NCBI GenBank assembly: GCA_002430545.1
Contig: DJCM01000026.1
Location: 1-52,191, forward strand
DNA from: Flavobacteriaceae bacterium UBA5950
GTDB lineage: Bacteria; Bacteroidota; Bacteroidia; Flavobacteriales; Flavobacteriaceae
DNA: 52,191 bases
Reading direction: 5' to 3'
In this document: one piece after another, positions 1-8,849 of the stretch
How positions within the stretch are numbered: position 1 is the stretch's first letter
Layout: each line of letters starts with the position of its first letter
Translations under genes and position numbers: made by a program
The notes under the pieces: generated by a model
What the model was told of the DNA's origin: nothing
What the model saw: the letters and a program-made list of their open reading frames with translations, nothing else
Databases searched by the model: none

Positions 1-16
1 AATAAAGGAATAATAA

Positions 17-115
17 AATAAAACACCACAGTTAAATTGCATATTAGTACTTCCTGATGGTCGTTTAGAGGGAGATGCAGACCCACGAGGAGATAATACT
101 GCCCTTGGGTATTGA
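17..115 (+). pseudogene. Decayed C-terminal tail of a gamma-glutamyltransferase gene
   Basis: The frame ending at the TGA at 113-115 reads ...LPDGRLEGDADPRGDNTALGY. The ADPRGD...GY ending is characteristic of the C-terminus of gamma-glutamyltransferases, which cleave glutathione and transfer its glutamyl group in the periplasm. The same frame carries two adjacent TAA stops at 11-16, so the gene is not intact in this frame. The rest of the gene, if any, lies left of the window, possibly in another frame. What is seen is the C-terminal motif plus the stops. That this is a pseudogene rather than an assembly frameshift is inference. Confidence 0.5.
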
Positions 116-199
116 TTGTTGATAAGGTTGTTAATGAACAGCCTTGTGAGCAAGTATTGTAATTGGTTTTGCGTTGTAATTTTATACAAATCCAAGACG

Positions 200-616
200 A
201 TGAACGACCGACAAAATGATATCCTTCGTATTCGTCCTCAAATCAAAAAGCATCAAACCTTTGAGAATATGTCTGCTGAAGAGCGCTTTCAAAACGCTAC
301 GCTACGACCAGTTTTAAAGTTGCAAAACCCTCTACTCCTCGCCTCTTTTGTCAATTATGCGATCAAACATAAGGGGGTGTTTTTTGATATTCCGATTGAC
401 AAGCAAATGGCGTATATCGAGAATGCCATACATAAAGATCAAAAGTTTCGCAATGCGCTGAAAGGTATGATCATTGGCCAGTTTACGATGGAAGAATACA
501 CAGCTTACACTCAAAATTCATCGAAACTCAACAAAAGGATGATGAACCTGGTAATTGCTCGTTTGCAAGACCAATTGCAGTTGTTGGTGCCGCAGGTTTT
601 GTCTAAAACGGCATAG
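200..616 (+). CDS. Conserved small Bacteroidota protein (often labelled glyoxalase)
   Basis: Encodes 138 residues when started at the ATG at 200 (MNDRQNDILRIRP). The frame is open from 116, but the extra 28 residues look unlike protein and overlap the preceding remnant. Segments such as ASERF/SAEERFQNATLRPVLKLQN, FRNALKGMIIGQFT and NSSKLNKRMMN resemble a family that recurs in flavobacterial genomes and is often annotated glyoxalase. I see no metal-binding pattern of a true glyoxalase, so that label is doubtful. The protein is soluble, helical and lysine-rich, with no signal peptide. Function is unknown. Confidence 0.7.
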   Translation: MNDRQNDILRIRPQIKKHQTFENMSAEERFQNATLRPVLKLQNPLLLASFVNYAIKHKGVFFDIPIDKQMAYIENAIHKDQKFRNALKGMIIGQFTMEEYTAYTQNSSKLNKRMMNLVIARLQDQLQLLVPQVLSKTA

Positions 617-735
617 CCAAGACTTTATTACTTCTTTAATCCATAGACCAACAATGAATCGTTGCTTTGTGAGATTAACAAAATTAGAATGTCAAAAGGG
701 TTGACTATTGAATCAAAAGAAGACGAGCTCAACCT

Positions 736-1404
736 TTAAACCAAACTCTCCCCATCTGCATTAGTTGTCAGCACATCGCTCATATAATCCACAAAGGGTC
801 GTACGGCTTGTAGGGCTTTGTCTGCACGATCAAAAAAGTCAGGTTGGCAGATTTCCTTGTCTGTGTAGTCAATCGTGAATATATGCTGCTTAAAACGCAA
901 CAAATCATTCTGTGGGTGGTCCTTGGCATAACCCTTTGGAGCTGTTTTGACTGCCTCACCCTCCAATTCACCCCACACACTGCGAAAAGACTTGTCGTTG
1001 AGGATGGCGCGATACTCATCACCATCGATGTCGATCTCTTGTCGAATGCGCTTGAGATCAGCTGGGTTGGGTGCCCAAAAACCACACGCCAAAAAGTTTT
1101 TCCCTGGTGATAAATGCAAATAATATCCCCCTCTATTTTGAGGCTTTGTGCGATGCCAAGTCAGACCGAAATGGGTTTTTAAAGGGGTTTTGTCTTTCGA
1201 AAAACGAATGTCTCTATAAATGCGAAACAACTTAAATCGATCAATACTGTCATGCTGATTGAGTTGGTCTTTTAGTGCTTCGCCAAAGGCCTTCACCTGA
1301 CTCTCAATCTCCTTAAACCTCGGCTTGTGCGCAGCAAACCACTCACGGTTATTGTTGTGTTTTAGTTCTTTAAAAAAAGTATAGAGTTCGGATGGAAATT
1401 GCAT
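736..1404 (-). CDS. DUF2461 family protein
   Basis: Encodes 222 residues starting MQFPSELYTFFKELKHNNN. The pattern FFKELKHNNNREWFAAHKPRF at the N-terminus, IYRDIRFSKDKTPLKTH near residue 65 and GGYYLHLSPGKNFLACG near residue 90 match the DUF2461 (TIGR02453) family, whose biochemical role is not established. Length is normal for the family (about 220). There is no signal peptide, so it is probably cytoplasmic. It is monocistronic by appearance: the his operon ends about 470 bases downstream of its start on the same strand, and a plus-strand frame overlaps its first codons. Confidence 0.85.
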   Translation of the reverse strand: MQFPSELYTFFKELKHNNNREWFAAHKPRFKEIESQVKAFGEALKDQLNQHDSIDRFKLFRIYRDIRFSKDKTPLKTHFGLTWHRTKPQNRGGYYLHLSPGKNFLACGFWAPNPADLKRIRQEIDIDGDEYRAILNDKSFRSVWGELEGEAVKTAPKGYAKDHPQNDLLRFKQHIFTIDYTDKEICQPDFFDRADKALQAVRPFVDYMSDVLTTNADGESLV

Positions 1405-1665
1405 GGGAATTTATTTTTGTGTTTTATAAAAATATGTATTTTTACACAAACCAAATCCTTAATCTATGCCCTCGCAACCTCATACATTTTCTTTTTAGTA
1501 CTCATTATACTCAACAAACTATTCTACAAGTCCTCACTGGCTAAGCCCGTTTTGAGTTTTGTAGTGATTTCATTTTTATTCTTTACGTATTTCTATATAC
1601 AATACCTAGACTATTCAGGAAGTGGTATTCCCATCAATGGTGTCCTGTCATTTAGAATAGATTAA
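1399..1665 (+). CDS. Possible small membrane protein, start uncertain
   Basis: An open frame of up to 88 codons with two hydrophobic stretches (LIYALATSYIFFLVLIILN and VLSFVVISFLFFTYFYIQYL) ending at a TAA 9 bases before the next small frame. The only conventional start is a TTG at 1399, which overlaps the divergent DUF2461 start by 6 bases. No ATG is in frame before the first hydrophobic segment. It may be a genuine two-segment membrane protein, a 3' fragment of a lost gene, or chance. I do not recognise the family. Confidence 0.3.
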   Translation: MHGNLFLCFIKICIFTQTKSLIYALATSYIFFLVLIILNKLFYKSSLAKPVLSFVVISFLFFTYFYIQYLDYSGSGIPINGVLSFRID

Positions 1666-1674
1666 ATACAAGTC

Positions 1675-1848
1675 ATGATGAATTGTTTACTCGTGGCAGT
1701 ATTGATCGTTACTGCCTACATCCTCCACAGCTATTTTAAAAAGCGTTTTTCAAAAACACCCTTGTTTCGCGTATTTGTGAGTATGGTGGCTTATGTAATA
1801 ATCGCCTTATTGATCATGATGCTATTGACCTGGCCGTCGTTTTACTAA
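1675..1848 (+). CDS. Small two-helix membrane protein, 57 residues
   Basis: ATG ATG start, 57 codons, TAA at 1846-1848. The product has a hydrophobic segment at residues 3-18 (NCLLVAVLIVTAYILH), a basic loop (YFKKRFSK), and a second hydrophobic segment at about 34-52 (VSMVAYVIIALLIMMLL). The layout, with positive residues between two membrane helices, is plausible for a real small inner-membrane protein. It follows the preceding hydrophobic frame with a 9-base gap, so the two may be co-transcribed. No family was recognised. Confidence 0.4.
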   Translation: MMNCLLVAVLIVTAYILHSYFKKRFSKTPLFRVFVSMVAYVIIALLIMMLLTWPSFY

Positions 1849-1877
1849 GCGAGTTTTAAGGATGTCTAACTGAAGAG

Positions 1878-2477
1878 CTACCCCTTTTGTCGTTCTTCTA
1901 GAATCTGAACAACATCATCCAATCGATGTCCTTTGGCTTGTAGCAATATCATTAGGTGAAAGAGTAGATCAGCACTTTCATTGAGAAACAAATCACTGTT
2001 TTCGTCTTTGGCCTCAATCACTGTTTCCACTGCTTCCTCCCCTACTTTTTGGGCAATTTTATTCATCCCTTTTGCAAACAAACTAGCAACATAACTCTTG
2101 ACAGAAGGGTTGTTTTTACGATCAGCAATGACCTCTTCCAAAGCAGTCAAAAATCCATAACTAGGTGTGTTGTCTTCACCCCAACAAGTATCATCACCTT
2201 TGTGGCAGCTCGGCCCAACTGGATTGGCTTGAATCAATAAGGTATCCTGATCACAGTCCAGTGCGATATCCACGAGTTGTAAAAAGTGACCACTCTCCTC
2301 CCCTTTTGTCCACAGTCGTTTTTTGGATCGACTGTAAAAGGTGACTTGCTGTTTTTCCTGGGTTGCATTCACTGCCTCCTGATTCATATAGCCCAACATC
2401 AAAACGCGTTTGGTGCTGGCATCTTGCACGATGGCTGGAACAAGTCCGTCAGGGTGTTTACTAAACTCAATTGTCAT
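1878..2477 (-). CDS. hisI: HisIE, phosphoribosyl-AMP cyclohydrolase / phosphoribosyl-ATP pyrophosphatase
   Basis: A bifunctional 199-residue enzyme for steps two and three of histidine synthesis. Residues 1-105 form the HisI cyclohydrolase, with the zinc/magnesium site visible as ALDCDQDTLL and GPSCHKGDDTCW. Residues about 112-199 form the HisE pyrophosphohydrolase (QKVGEEAVETVIEAKD, NESADLLFHLMILL). Length is normal for the fused form. It is the last gene of the his operon, and its ATG overlaps the stop of hisF by 4 bases, implying translational coupling. I see no clear terminator hairpin after it. Confidence 0.97.
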   Translation of the reverse strand: MTIEFSKHPDGLVPAIVQDASTKRVLMLGYMNQEAVNATQEKQQVTFYSRSKKRLWTKGEESGHFLQLVDIALDCDQDTLLIQANPVGPSCHKGDDTCWGEDNTPSYGFLTALEEVIADRKNNPSVKSYVASLFAKGMNKIAQKVGEEAVETVIEAKDENSDLFLNESADLLFHLMILLQAKGHRLDDVVQILEERQKG

Positions 2478-3226
2478 CTCGTTGGTATTTTTTGTAATCG
2501 TAATTTGTTTTTAAGCTCTTGTATGCCAATTTCTTTAAAATGAAAAACGCTAGCTGCCAAAGCTGCATCTGCATTTCCATCGATAAAGGTATCAATAAAG
2601 TGTTGTATTGTCCCTGCACCCCCAGAAGCAATCACAGGTACAGTCACGATATTGCTGAGTTGTCGCAATGCCTGATTGGCGAATCCTGCTTTGGTGCCAT
2701 CGTGATCCATGGAGGTGAAAAGCAACTCCCCTGCTCCTCGTGCGACTGCCTCTTGTGCCCATTCAAAGAGTTTTTTCTCTGTGGGGACCTTGCCCCCAAC
2801 CAGATGCACAATCCACTCATTAGCAATCTGTTTGGCGTCGACCGCAACAACAACACATTGTGTTCCAAATCGATTTGCGATTTCGCTGATCAATTCAGGA
2901 CGTCGTACAGCTGCAGAGTTGATCGATACCTTGTCAGCTCCGTTGTCTAGCAGAACACCAACATCTTCCAAGGCGTTGATGCCCCCACCAACGGTAAAAG
3001 GTATGTCTATGGCTAGGGCAACATCACGAACGAGTTTGGCAAGGGTTTTTCGCTTTTCCTCTGATGCTGATATATCTAAAAATACAAGTTCATCTGCGCC
3101 TTCATCAGCATAGCGCTGCGCAAGCTCAACAGGATCACCAGCATCACGAAGATTGACAAAGTTGACCCCCTTTACTGTGCGTCCATCCTTGATATCCAAA
3201 CAGGGTATGATTCTTTTTGTGAGCAT
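2474..3226 (-). CDS. hisF: HisF, imidazole glycerol phosphate synthase cyclase subunit
   Basis: A 250-residue (beta-alpha)8 barrel that converts PRFAR plus ammonia to imidazole glycerol phosphate and AICAR. The start MLTKRIIPCLDIKDGRTVKG carries the first catalytic aspartate, and VVVAVDAKQ near residue 130 carries the second. Phosphate-binding glycine loops FTVGGGIN and VIASGGAG are present. It works as a heterodimer with HisH, encoded two genes upstream. It starts one base after hisA stops and overlaps hisIE by 4 bases. Confidence 0.97.
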   Translation of the reverse strand: MLTKRIIPCLDIKDGRTVKGVNFVNLRDAGDPVELAQRYADEGADELVFLDISASEEKRKTLAKLVRDVALAIDIPFTVGGGINALEDVGVLLDNGADKVSINSAAVRRPELISEIANRFGTQCVVVAVDAKQIANEWIVHLVGGKVPTEKKLFEWAQEAVARGAGELLFTSMDHDGTKAGFANQALRQLSNIVTVPVIASGGAGTIQHFIDTFIDGNADAALAASVFHFKEIGIQELKNKLRLQKIPTR

Positions 3227-3227
3227 A

Positions 3228-3956
3228 CTAGTTTTGATTGAGTTGATAGGTTTCTAAGTCTTTTAGCGCAATGTTTCCTTCGTATATCGCCTTACCCACG
3301 ACTACAGCAGCACAACCAAGTTCACGACAAGCATATACGTCATCCATAGTGCTCACGCCTCCAGATGCAATCAAGGAGATACCATCGACTGTTGCCAATA
3401 GTTCTTTATAGAGTTCATACGAGGGCCCTTCCATCATACCATCTTTGGCAACATCTGTGCACAATACGTTTGTAAAACCCTTTTGCATATAGTCTTTTAC
3501 AAAATCCAATACATCAATACCAGAGTCTTGCTCCCAACCATGCGTTGCAATGTGACGATTTTTGGCATCTGCTCCCAAAATCAATTGATCGCCCCCATAG
3601 TACTCTAGCCATTCCAACACGAGCGCTGGTTGAGTCACAGCAATACTGCCAAAAGTCACTTGTGCAGCACCACAGTCAAAAGCAGTTTGCAAGTCTTTTG
3701 CTGATTTGATTCCCCCACCAAAGTCGACTTTCAATGTTGTTTGTTTGGCAATCGACTCTAGGATATTGGCATTGACTATATGTTTGGCACGAGCACCATC
3801 GAGATCAACCAAGTGCAAATGAGTGATGCCAGCACCTTCAAATCGTTTGGCAACCTCAAGAGGAGAATCACTATAAACAATTTTGGTGTCATACACACCC
3901 TTTGTTAGGCGTACACATTGTCCGTCGATGATGTCGATTGCAGGAATCAGAATCAT
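3228..3956 (-). CDS. hisA: HisA, ProFAR isomerase
   Basis: A 242-residue barrel enzyme that isomerises ProFAR to PRFAR. The N-terminal IPAIDIIDGQCVRLTKG with its catalytic aspartate, the VDFGGGIKS loop, the second acidic site CTDVAKDGMMEGPS and the C-terminal LIASGGVSTMDD phosphate loop are all visible. The length is standard. It shares 4 bases with the end of hisH and lies 1 base before hisF, so hisH, hisA and hisF are tightly coupled. Confidence 0.97.
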   Translation of the reverse strand: MILIPAIDIIDGQCVRLTKGVYDTKIVYSDSPLEVAKRFEGAGITHLHLVDLDGARAKHIVNANILESIAKQTTLKVDFGGGIKSAKDLQTAFDCGAAQVTFGSIAVTQPALVLEWLEYYGGDQLILGADAKNRHIATHGWEQDSGIDVLDFVKDYMQKGFTNVLCTDVAKDGMMEGPSYELYKELLATVDGISLIASGGVSTMDDVYACRELGCAAVVVGKAIYEGNIALKDLETYQLNQN

Positions 3957-4531
3957 AACTTAAGAAAATTTTGAAGGAGTTGAGCACCCATTTGCCCACT
4001 CTTTTCAGGGTGAAACTGAGTACCAAAAAAATTATCTTTTGCCATGGCAGCAGCAAAGTCTATGTCATAAGTGCAAGTGCCTACAGTGTTGCTGTTGGGC
4101 TTGGCATAATAGCTGTGAACCATATAAAAATGACTGTTGTTAGGGATTTTGGCAAACAATACCCCACGCCCATCAACTTCATTCCAACCCATATGAGGCA
4201 CATTGCGTTTGGTTGTAAAGCGAACAACATCTGTATCAAAAATCCCCAACCCCTTGGTGTTCCCTTCTTCAGAGCTATTACACATCAACTGCATCCCCAA
4301 GCAAATCCCCAACACTGGTTGGGTGAGTGCTGGAATGAGGGTGTCTAAACCAGTGCTTTTGAGTTTCGCCATTGCTGAACTCGCTTCCCCTACACCTGGA
4401 AAGATGACGTGTGAGGAAGACTGTATGATGTTGGCATCACTGGTCAGTGTAGCTGAAAACCCCAGACGTTCCAACGCAAAGCGTATGCTTTGGATATTCC
4501 CTGCCCCATAATCGATGATCGATATGCTCAT
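3953..4531 (-). CDS. hisH: HisH, imidazole glycerol phosphate synthase glutaminase subunit
   Basis: A 192-residue class I glutamine amidotransferase that feeds ammonia to HisF. The nucleophile is Cys77 in PVLGICLGMQLM, and the His-Glu pair of the triad sits in TQFHPEKSG near residues 174-176. The N-terminal IIDYGAGNIQSI is typical. It overlaps hisB upstream and hisA downstream by 4 bases each. Confidence 0.97.
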   Translation of the reverse strand: MSISIIDYGAGNIQSIRFALERLGFSATLTSDANIIQSSSHVIFPGVGEASSAMAKLKSTGLDTLIPALTQPVLGICLGMQLMCNSSEEGNTKGLGIFDTDVVRFTTKRNVPHMGWNEVDGRGVLFAKIPNNSHFYMVHSYYAKPNSNTVGTCTYDIDFAAAMAKDNFFGTQFHPEKSGQMGAQLLQNFLKL

Positions 4532-5649
4532 AACTTCCCTTTGGTCGAAGGTAAAATCAATTTTTCAGGGTCCCGCTGAATGGCTGCTTTGATGGCTTTG
4601 GCGAAGCTTTTAAATATCGCCTCAATTTTGTGATGCTCGTTGTGACCCTCTGCCTTGATGTTGAGATTGGCTTTGGCACCATCTGCAAACGATTTAAAGA
4701 AGTGGAAAAACATCTCAGTTGGCATTTTCCCAATCATTTCACGCTTAAACTTTGCATCCCACATCAGCCATGCGCGTCCTCCAAAATCAATGGCAACTTG
4801 CGCAAGGCAATCGTCCATAGGCAAGCAGAAACCATAACGCTCAATTCCAAGCTTGTTTCCCAATGCCATATAAAAAGCTTCGCCCAAAGCGATGGCAGTA
4901 TCTTCAATGGTGTGGTGCTCATCGACTTCCAAATCTCCTTTGGTGGTCAGTTCAATATCAATCCCCCCATGACGTGCTAATTGATCCAACATATGATCAA
5001 AAAAGGCAATGCCAGTATCGATTGTACTTTGCCCAGTACCATCGAGATTGAGCGCAATGGAGATGTCTGTTTCTTTGGTTGTACGTTTGTGTGTGTACTG
5101 ACGTTCACCTGCTTTTAACAGCGCATATACATCACTCCAATTGGAAGTAGTCAATGCAATGGATGCTTTGGTGGTTTCATCTGGTGTTTCGCTTAGACGA
5201 TCAACGTTTTTGAACCAAATACCCTTCGAACCAAGATTGACAGCCAGTTGCATATCACTTAATCGATCGCCAATAACATAGGAGTTTTTTAAATCATAAT
5301 CACCTGATAAATATGTATTTAATAAACCTGTTTCAGGTTTTCGAGTGGGTGCTTTATCCTCTGGAAAACTCTTGTCTATACAGACTTCGTCAAAGACAAT
5401 CCCTTCGTTTTTCATTGCATCGATAAGGAGTTGATGGATCGGCCAAAACTGTTCTTCGGGAAAGCTTTTAGTCCCTAGCCCATCCTGATTTGTGACCATC
5501 ACCAGTGTATAGTCCAATTCATTGGCAATACGACCAAGATAGGTGAACATACCAGGGTAGAAAGTCAGTTTTTCAAAGCTGTCGAGTTGGTAGTCGTCTG
5601 GCTCTAAAGCAAGTGTACCATCTCTATCGATAAATAAAACCTTTTTCAT
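4528..5649 (-). CDS. hisB: HisB, bifunctional histidinol-phosphatase / IGP dehydratase
   Basis: A 373-residue fusion catalysing dehydration of imidazole glycerol phosphate and dephosphorylation of histidinol phosphate. Residues 1 to about 165 are a HAD phosphatase, with FIDRDGT giving the catalytic Asp8 and Asp10. Residues about 180-373 are the IGP dehydratase with metal-binding motifs FFDHMLDQLARHGG, DEHHTIEDTAIALGE and EGHNEHHKIEAIFK. This domain order matches the enterobacterial type, which is also common in Bacteroidota. It directly abuts hisC with no gap and overlaps hisH by 4 bases. Confidence 0.97.
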   Translation of the reverse strand: MKKVLFIDRDGTLALEPDDYQLDSFEKLTFYPGMFTYLGRIANELDYTLVMVTNQDGLGTKSFPEEQFWPIHQLLIDAMKNEGIVFDEVCIDKSFPEDKAPTRKPETGLLNTYLSGDYDLKNSYVIGDRLSDMQLAVNLGSKGIWFKNVDRLSETPDETTKASIALTTSNWSDVYALLKAGERQYTHKRTTKETDISIALNLDGTGQSTIDTGIAFFDHMLDQLARHGGIDIELTTKGDLEVDEHHTIEDTAIALGEAFYMALGNKLGIERYGFCLPMDDCLAQVAIDFGGRAWLMWDAKFKREMIGKMPTEMFFHFFKSFADGAKANLNIKAEGHNEHHKIEAIFKSFAKAIKAAIQRDPEKLILPSTKGKL

Positions 5650-6693
5650 TTATGACAATCGATTTAATGTTTGGATCAAAATTTTGTTTTCATCAGCTGT
5701 GCCAACAGAGAAACGCAGGCAGTTCTCGCAGCCATATTGCTGACTGCGATTGCGCACAACGATATCATTCTCAATGAGTTGCGCATATCTCTTACCAGCA
5801 TCATCAACACGCACCAATAGAAAGTTTGCATCACTAGGGTTTACCTTTTCAACAAAGGAAACTCCTTGCAATTGCTCGTATAAGCGATCTCTCTCATCCA
5901 TGAGTTGTTTGATTTGGGTTTGTGTTGATTCTTGATTTTTGAGGGAATCAATTGCACGTTCTTGCGTTAGAGTGTTGATGTTATAAGGGGGTTTGATTTT
6001 GTTGAGAATCGCAATGATTTCTTCGCTAGCAATGCAAATTCCCAGCCGAATCCCTGCCATACCATAGGCTTTTGAGAGGGTTTGTGTAATGATTAAATTG
6101 GGATAGTTGGACAGCTCGCCTATCAAACTGTCTTGTGTTGAAAAGTCTATATACGCTTCATCAACAACCACCAAACCATCAAATGATTGAACCAATGTGA
6201 GCAGATCTTCCCTATCAAATGAATTGCCACTTGGATTGTTGGGTGAACATAAAAAAATCGCCTTTGTTTGATCTGATATTTGATTAAATATATTTTTTAT
6301 AACTAACTGAAAATCAATATCTAAATATACTTCACGTAAAGTAATGCAATTGATATTTGCAATAACTTTATACATCCCATAGGTTGGTGGCATAATCATA
6401 ATTTCATCCTTATTGGGAACACAAAAAGCACGAAAAATCAAATCCAAAACCTCATCACTTCCATTGCCGAGCAACAGTTGCTTTTCAGACACCCCTTTTT
6501 GGGAGGCGATGATTTGTTTTAGTTTGCGCTGTTGTGGATCAGGGTATCGATTAACACCATTTTCAAATGGATTTTCGTTTGCATCAAGATACACCACTTG
6601 TCGATTGATAGGGTCAAATTCATCTCTAGCAGATGAATAAGGCTGCAAATCAGCAATATGCTTGCGTACCAGTTTGTTGATATCAAAACTCAT
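5650..6693 (-). CDS. hisC: HisC, histidinol-phosphate aminotransferase
   Basis: A 347-residue fold-type I PLP enzyme that transaminates imidazole acetol phosphate with glutamate. Visible motifs are YLDANENPF near the N-terminus, LLGNGSDEVLDL, FLCSPNNPSGN, VVDEAYIDF and the PLP-lysine region TQTLSKAYGMAGIRLG, followed by the substrate arginine near NCLRFSVGT. It overlaps the end of hisD by 4 bases and is followed immediately by hisB. Confidence 0.97.
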   Translation of the reverse strand: MSFDINKLVRKHIADLQPYSSARDEFDPINRQVVYLDANENPFENGVNRYPDPQQRKLKQIIASQKGVSEKQLLLGNGSDEVLDLIFRAFCVPNKDEIMIMPPTYGMYKVIANINCITLREVYLDIDFQLVIKNIFNQISDQTKAIFLCSPNNPSGNSFDREDLLTLVQSFDGLVVVDEAYIDFSTQDSLIGELSNYPNLIITQTLSKAYGMAGIRLGICIASEEIIAILNKIKPPYNINTLTQERAIDSLKNQESTQTQIKQLMDERDRLYEQLQGVSFVEKVNPSDANFLLVRVDDAGKRYAQLIENDIVVRNRSQQYGCENCLRFSVGTADENKILIQTLNRLS

Positions 6694-7973
6694 TTCAGAT
6701 CATTTAAACGAACACTGACTGCATTTTTGTGTGCAAACAACCCCTCTGCATCTGCGAGGGTTTCTATCGATGGTCCAAGGTCTTGCAGCCCTTTCGCACT
6801 TATTTTTTGAAAAGTAATCGCCTTGAAAAAGCTATCGAGGTTCACACCACTGTATTGCTTTGCATAGCCATTTGTGGGTAGTGTGTGATTCGTTCCAGAA
6901 GCATAATCCCCAGCACTTTCAGGGGTATAATTACCAATAAACACTGAACCGGCATTGACAACACCCGCAACAAAGCCCTCTTCGTTTGACATACAGATGA
7001 TGTAGTGCTCAGGGCCATATTCGTTGATAAAATCAATAGCCTTTGACTCAGCGTCAAAGTAAATGGCAGTGGAGTTTTCTAGGGCTTTTGCAGCAATATC
7101 TTTTCGAGGGAGTGCTATCAGTTGTTTTTGGAGTTCTTCTTGCGCCTCATCAATGATCTTTTGACTGGTACTTACCAAAACCACTTGGCTATCTACGCCA
7201 TGCTCTGCTTGCGACAGCAAATCTGCTGCCACATAAGAAGGAACAGCAGTGTCATCGGCAACGACCAACAACTCACTGGGACCAGCAGGCATATCGATCG
7301 ATACACCATATTGGGTCGCTTTTTGCTTGGCAGCAGTCACATACTGGTTGCCAGGGCCTAATATCTTATATACTTTGGGGATGCTTTCAGTGCCAAAAGT
7401 CAATCCACCAATGGCTTGTATCCCTCCCACCTGAAACAATCGTGTAACACCACACTTAAACGCAGCATACCTGATCGCTGGGTCGAGGGTACCAGAGGAG
7501 TTGGGAGGTGTACACAAAACAATCTCTCGACAACCAGCAATCGTCGCTGGAATTGCAAGCATCAATATGGAAGAAAACAAAGGGGCTGTTCCACCAGGGA
7601 TGTAAAGCCCAACCTTTTCGATGGGGCGCTTCTCCTGCCAGCAGCTTACACCATCTTGCACTTCAACCTGTACACGACTTGTTTTTTGTGCTTTGTGAAA
7701 GGCATAGATGTTTTCATAGGCCTTATCGATAGCGTTTTTCAAATTAGCAGACAACTCATTTTGAGCGTTTTGCAAGTCATTTTGTACCACTTCAATAGAC
7801 TTTGGCTGATAGCCATCAAACTTCTCACTAAAACGCTGTATGGCTTGATCTCCTTGCGTTTGGATGGCATCAAATACTTCGTCAACAACAGGGATAACGT
7901 CGTCCAAAGAGGCTGTTGGACGAGTGCAAAGCGCACCCCATTGATCGATAGATGGATTGTTTACATGTCTCAT
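6690..7973 (-). CDS. hisD: HisD, histidinol dehydrogenase
   Basis: A 427-residue zinc enzyme performing the last two NAD-dependent oxidations to histidine. I chose the ATG at 7973 (MRHVNNPSIDQWG) because it overlaps the hisG stop as ATGA, like the other junctions in this operon. The frame is open 25 codons further up, but those residues lie inside hisG and do not resemble the family. Motifs include KVGLYIPGGTAPLFSS, KILGPGNQYVTAAKQ, DMPAGPSELLV, LLSQAEHGVDSQ and GPEHYIIC, plus SAGDYASGTNHTLPT for metal and substrate binding. Confidence 0.97.
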   Translation of the reverse strand: MRHVNNPSIDQWGALCTRPTASLDDVIPVVDEVFDAIQTQGDQAIQRFSEKFDGYQPKSIEVVQNDLQNAQNELSANLKNAIDKAYENIYAFHKAQKTSRVQVEVQDGVSCWQEKRPIEKVGLYIPGGTAPLFSSILMLAIPATIAGCREIVLCTPPNSSGTLDPAIRYAAFKCGVTRLFQVGGIQAIGGLTFGTESIPKVYKILGPGNQYVTAAKQKATQYGVSIDMPAGPSELLVVADDTAVPSYVAADLLSQAEHGVDSQVVLVSTSQKIIDEAQEELQKQLIALPRKDIAAKALENSTAIYFDAESKAIDFINEYGPEHYIICMSNEEGFVAGVVNAGSVFIGNYTPESAGDYASGTNHTLPTNGYAKQYSGVNLDSFFKAITFQKISAKGLQDLGPSIETLADAEGLFAHKNAVSVRLNDLK

Positions 7974-8830
7974 AACACCATTTTTTCTACTGGACAGACC
8001 AAAATATCTTGTGCTCCTGCTGCTTTCAATTGGTCGATCACCTCCCAAAATGTTCCTTCATTAATCACAGAGTGGAGTGAGCTCCAACCTGGTTCTGCTA
8101 AGGGCAACACAGTTGGTGATTTCAATACAGGAAGGATGGATGATATCTTTTCAATACTATCGTTGGGAACGTTCATCAAGATATATTTTGACTGGCGCCC
8201 CTTCAGTACAGATTGAATTCGAAATTGAAGTTTTGATAAGATCTCGCTTTTGTCATCATCGAGAGTGTTGCTCGCAGCAAGTACTGCCTCGGAGGTAAAC
8301 AACACTTCCACTTCCTTCAAGTTGTTTTTAAACAAGGTAGAACCACTTGAAACAATATCACAAACAGCATCTGACAAACCAATATTCGGGGCGATTTCAA
8401 CTGAACCATTGATGATGTGCAAATCAGCATCAACACCCTTTTCTGCAAGAAATTGATTGACTGTATTTGGATATGATGTTGCGATTTTCTTGCCTTTCAG
8501 ACTCTGAACACCACTGTAGTCATCCTCTTTAGGAATGGCAATCGACACCCTACACTTCGAAAATCCTAGCTTTTCTTTTACGATGATATCAGCCCCTTTT
8601 TCGACAAGCAAATTCTCTCCAATGATCGCAACATCAACAACTCCATCACGAAGATATTGGGGGATATCCCCATTGCGCAGGTAGTAAATTTCCAATGGAA
8701 AATGACGCGCAACAGCCTTTAACTGGTCTTTGCCATTGTCAATTGAAATCCCACAATCATTGAGGAGTTTTAGCGACTCGTCATGTAGTCTTCCTGATTT
8801 TTGAACAGCGATGTGTAACTTTTTTTTCAC
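7970..8830 (-). CDS. hisG: HisG (long form), ATP phosphoribosyltransferase
   Basis: A 286-residue enzyme of the first, committed step of histidine synthesis. The length and the C-terminal segment from about residue 210 (the part after LQFRIQSVLKGRQ, with SPTVLPLAEPGWSSL) indicate the long form with the ACT-like regulatory domain used for feedback inhibition by histidine. The N-terminal MKKKLHIAVQKSGRLHDES and the PRPP region DIVSSGSTL are typical. The start codon is GTG at 8830, 20 bases after the attenuator T-tract. It is the first structural gene of the operon, controlled by the leader at 8850-8958. Confidence 0.97.
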   Translation of the reverse strand: MKKKLHIAVQKSGRLHDESLKLLNDCGISIDNGKDQLKAVARHFPLEIYYLRNGDIPQYLRDGVVDVAIIGENLLVEKGADIIVKEKLGFSKCRVSIAIPKEDDYSGVQSLKGKKIATSYPNTVNQFLAEKGVDADLHIINGSVEIAPNIGLSDAVCDIVSSGSTLFKNNLKEVEVLFTSEAVLAASNTLDDDKSEILSKLQFRIQSVLKGRQSKYILMNVPNDSIEKISSILPVLKSPTVLPLAEPGWSSLHSVINEGTFWEVIDQLKAAGAQDILVCPVEKMVL

Positions 8831-8849
8831 GATTTTTAATTTTTATAAC

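Noticed and set aside
7973..8048. Longer hisD start with 25 additional residues
   Set aside because: The extra part is inside hisG and unlike the family; the ATG at 7973 makes the ATGA overlap seen at other junctions of the operon.
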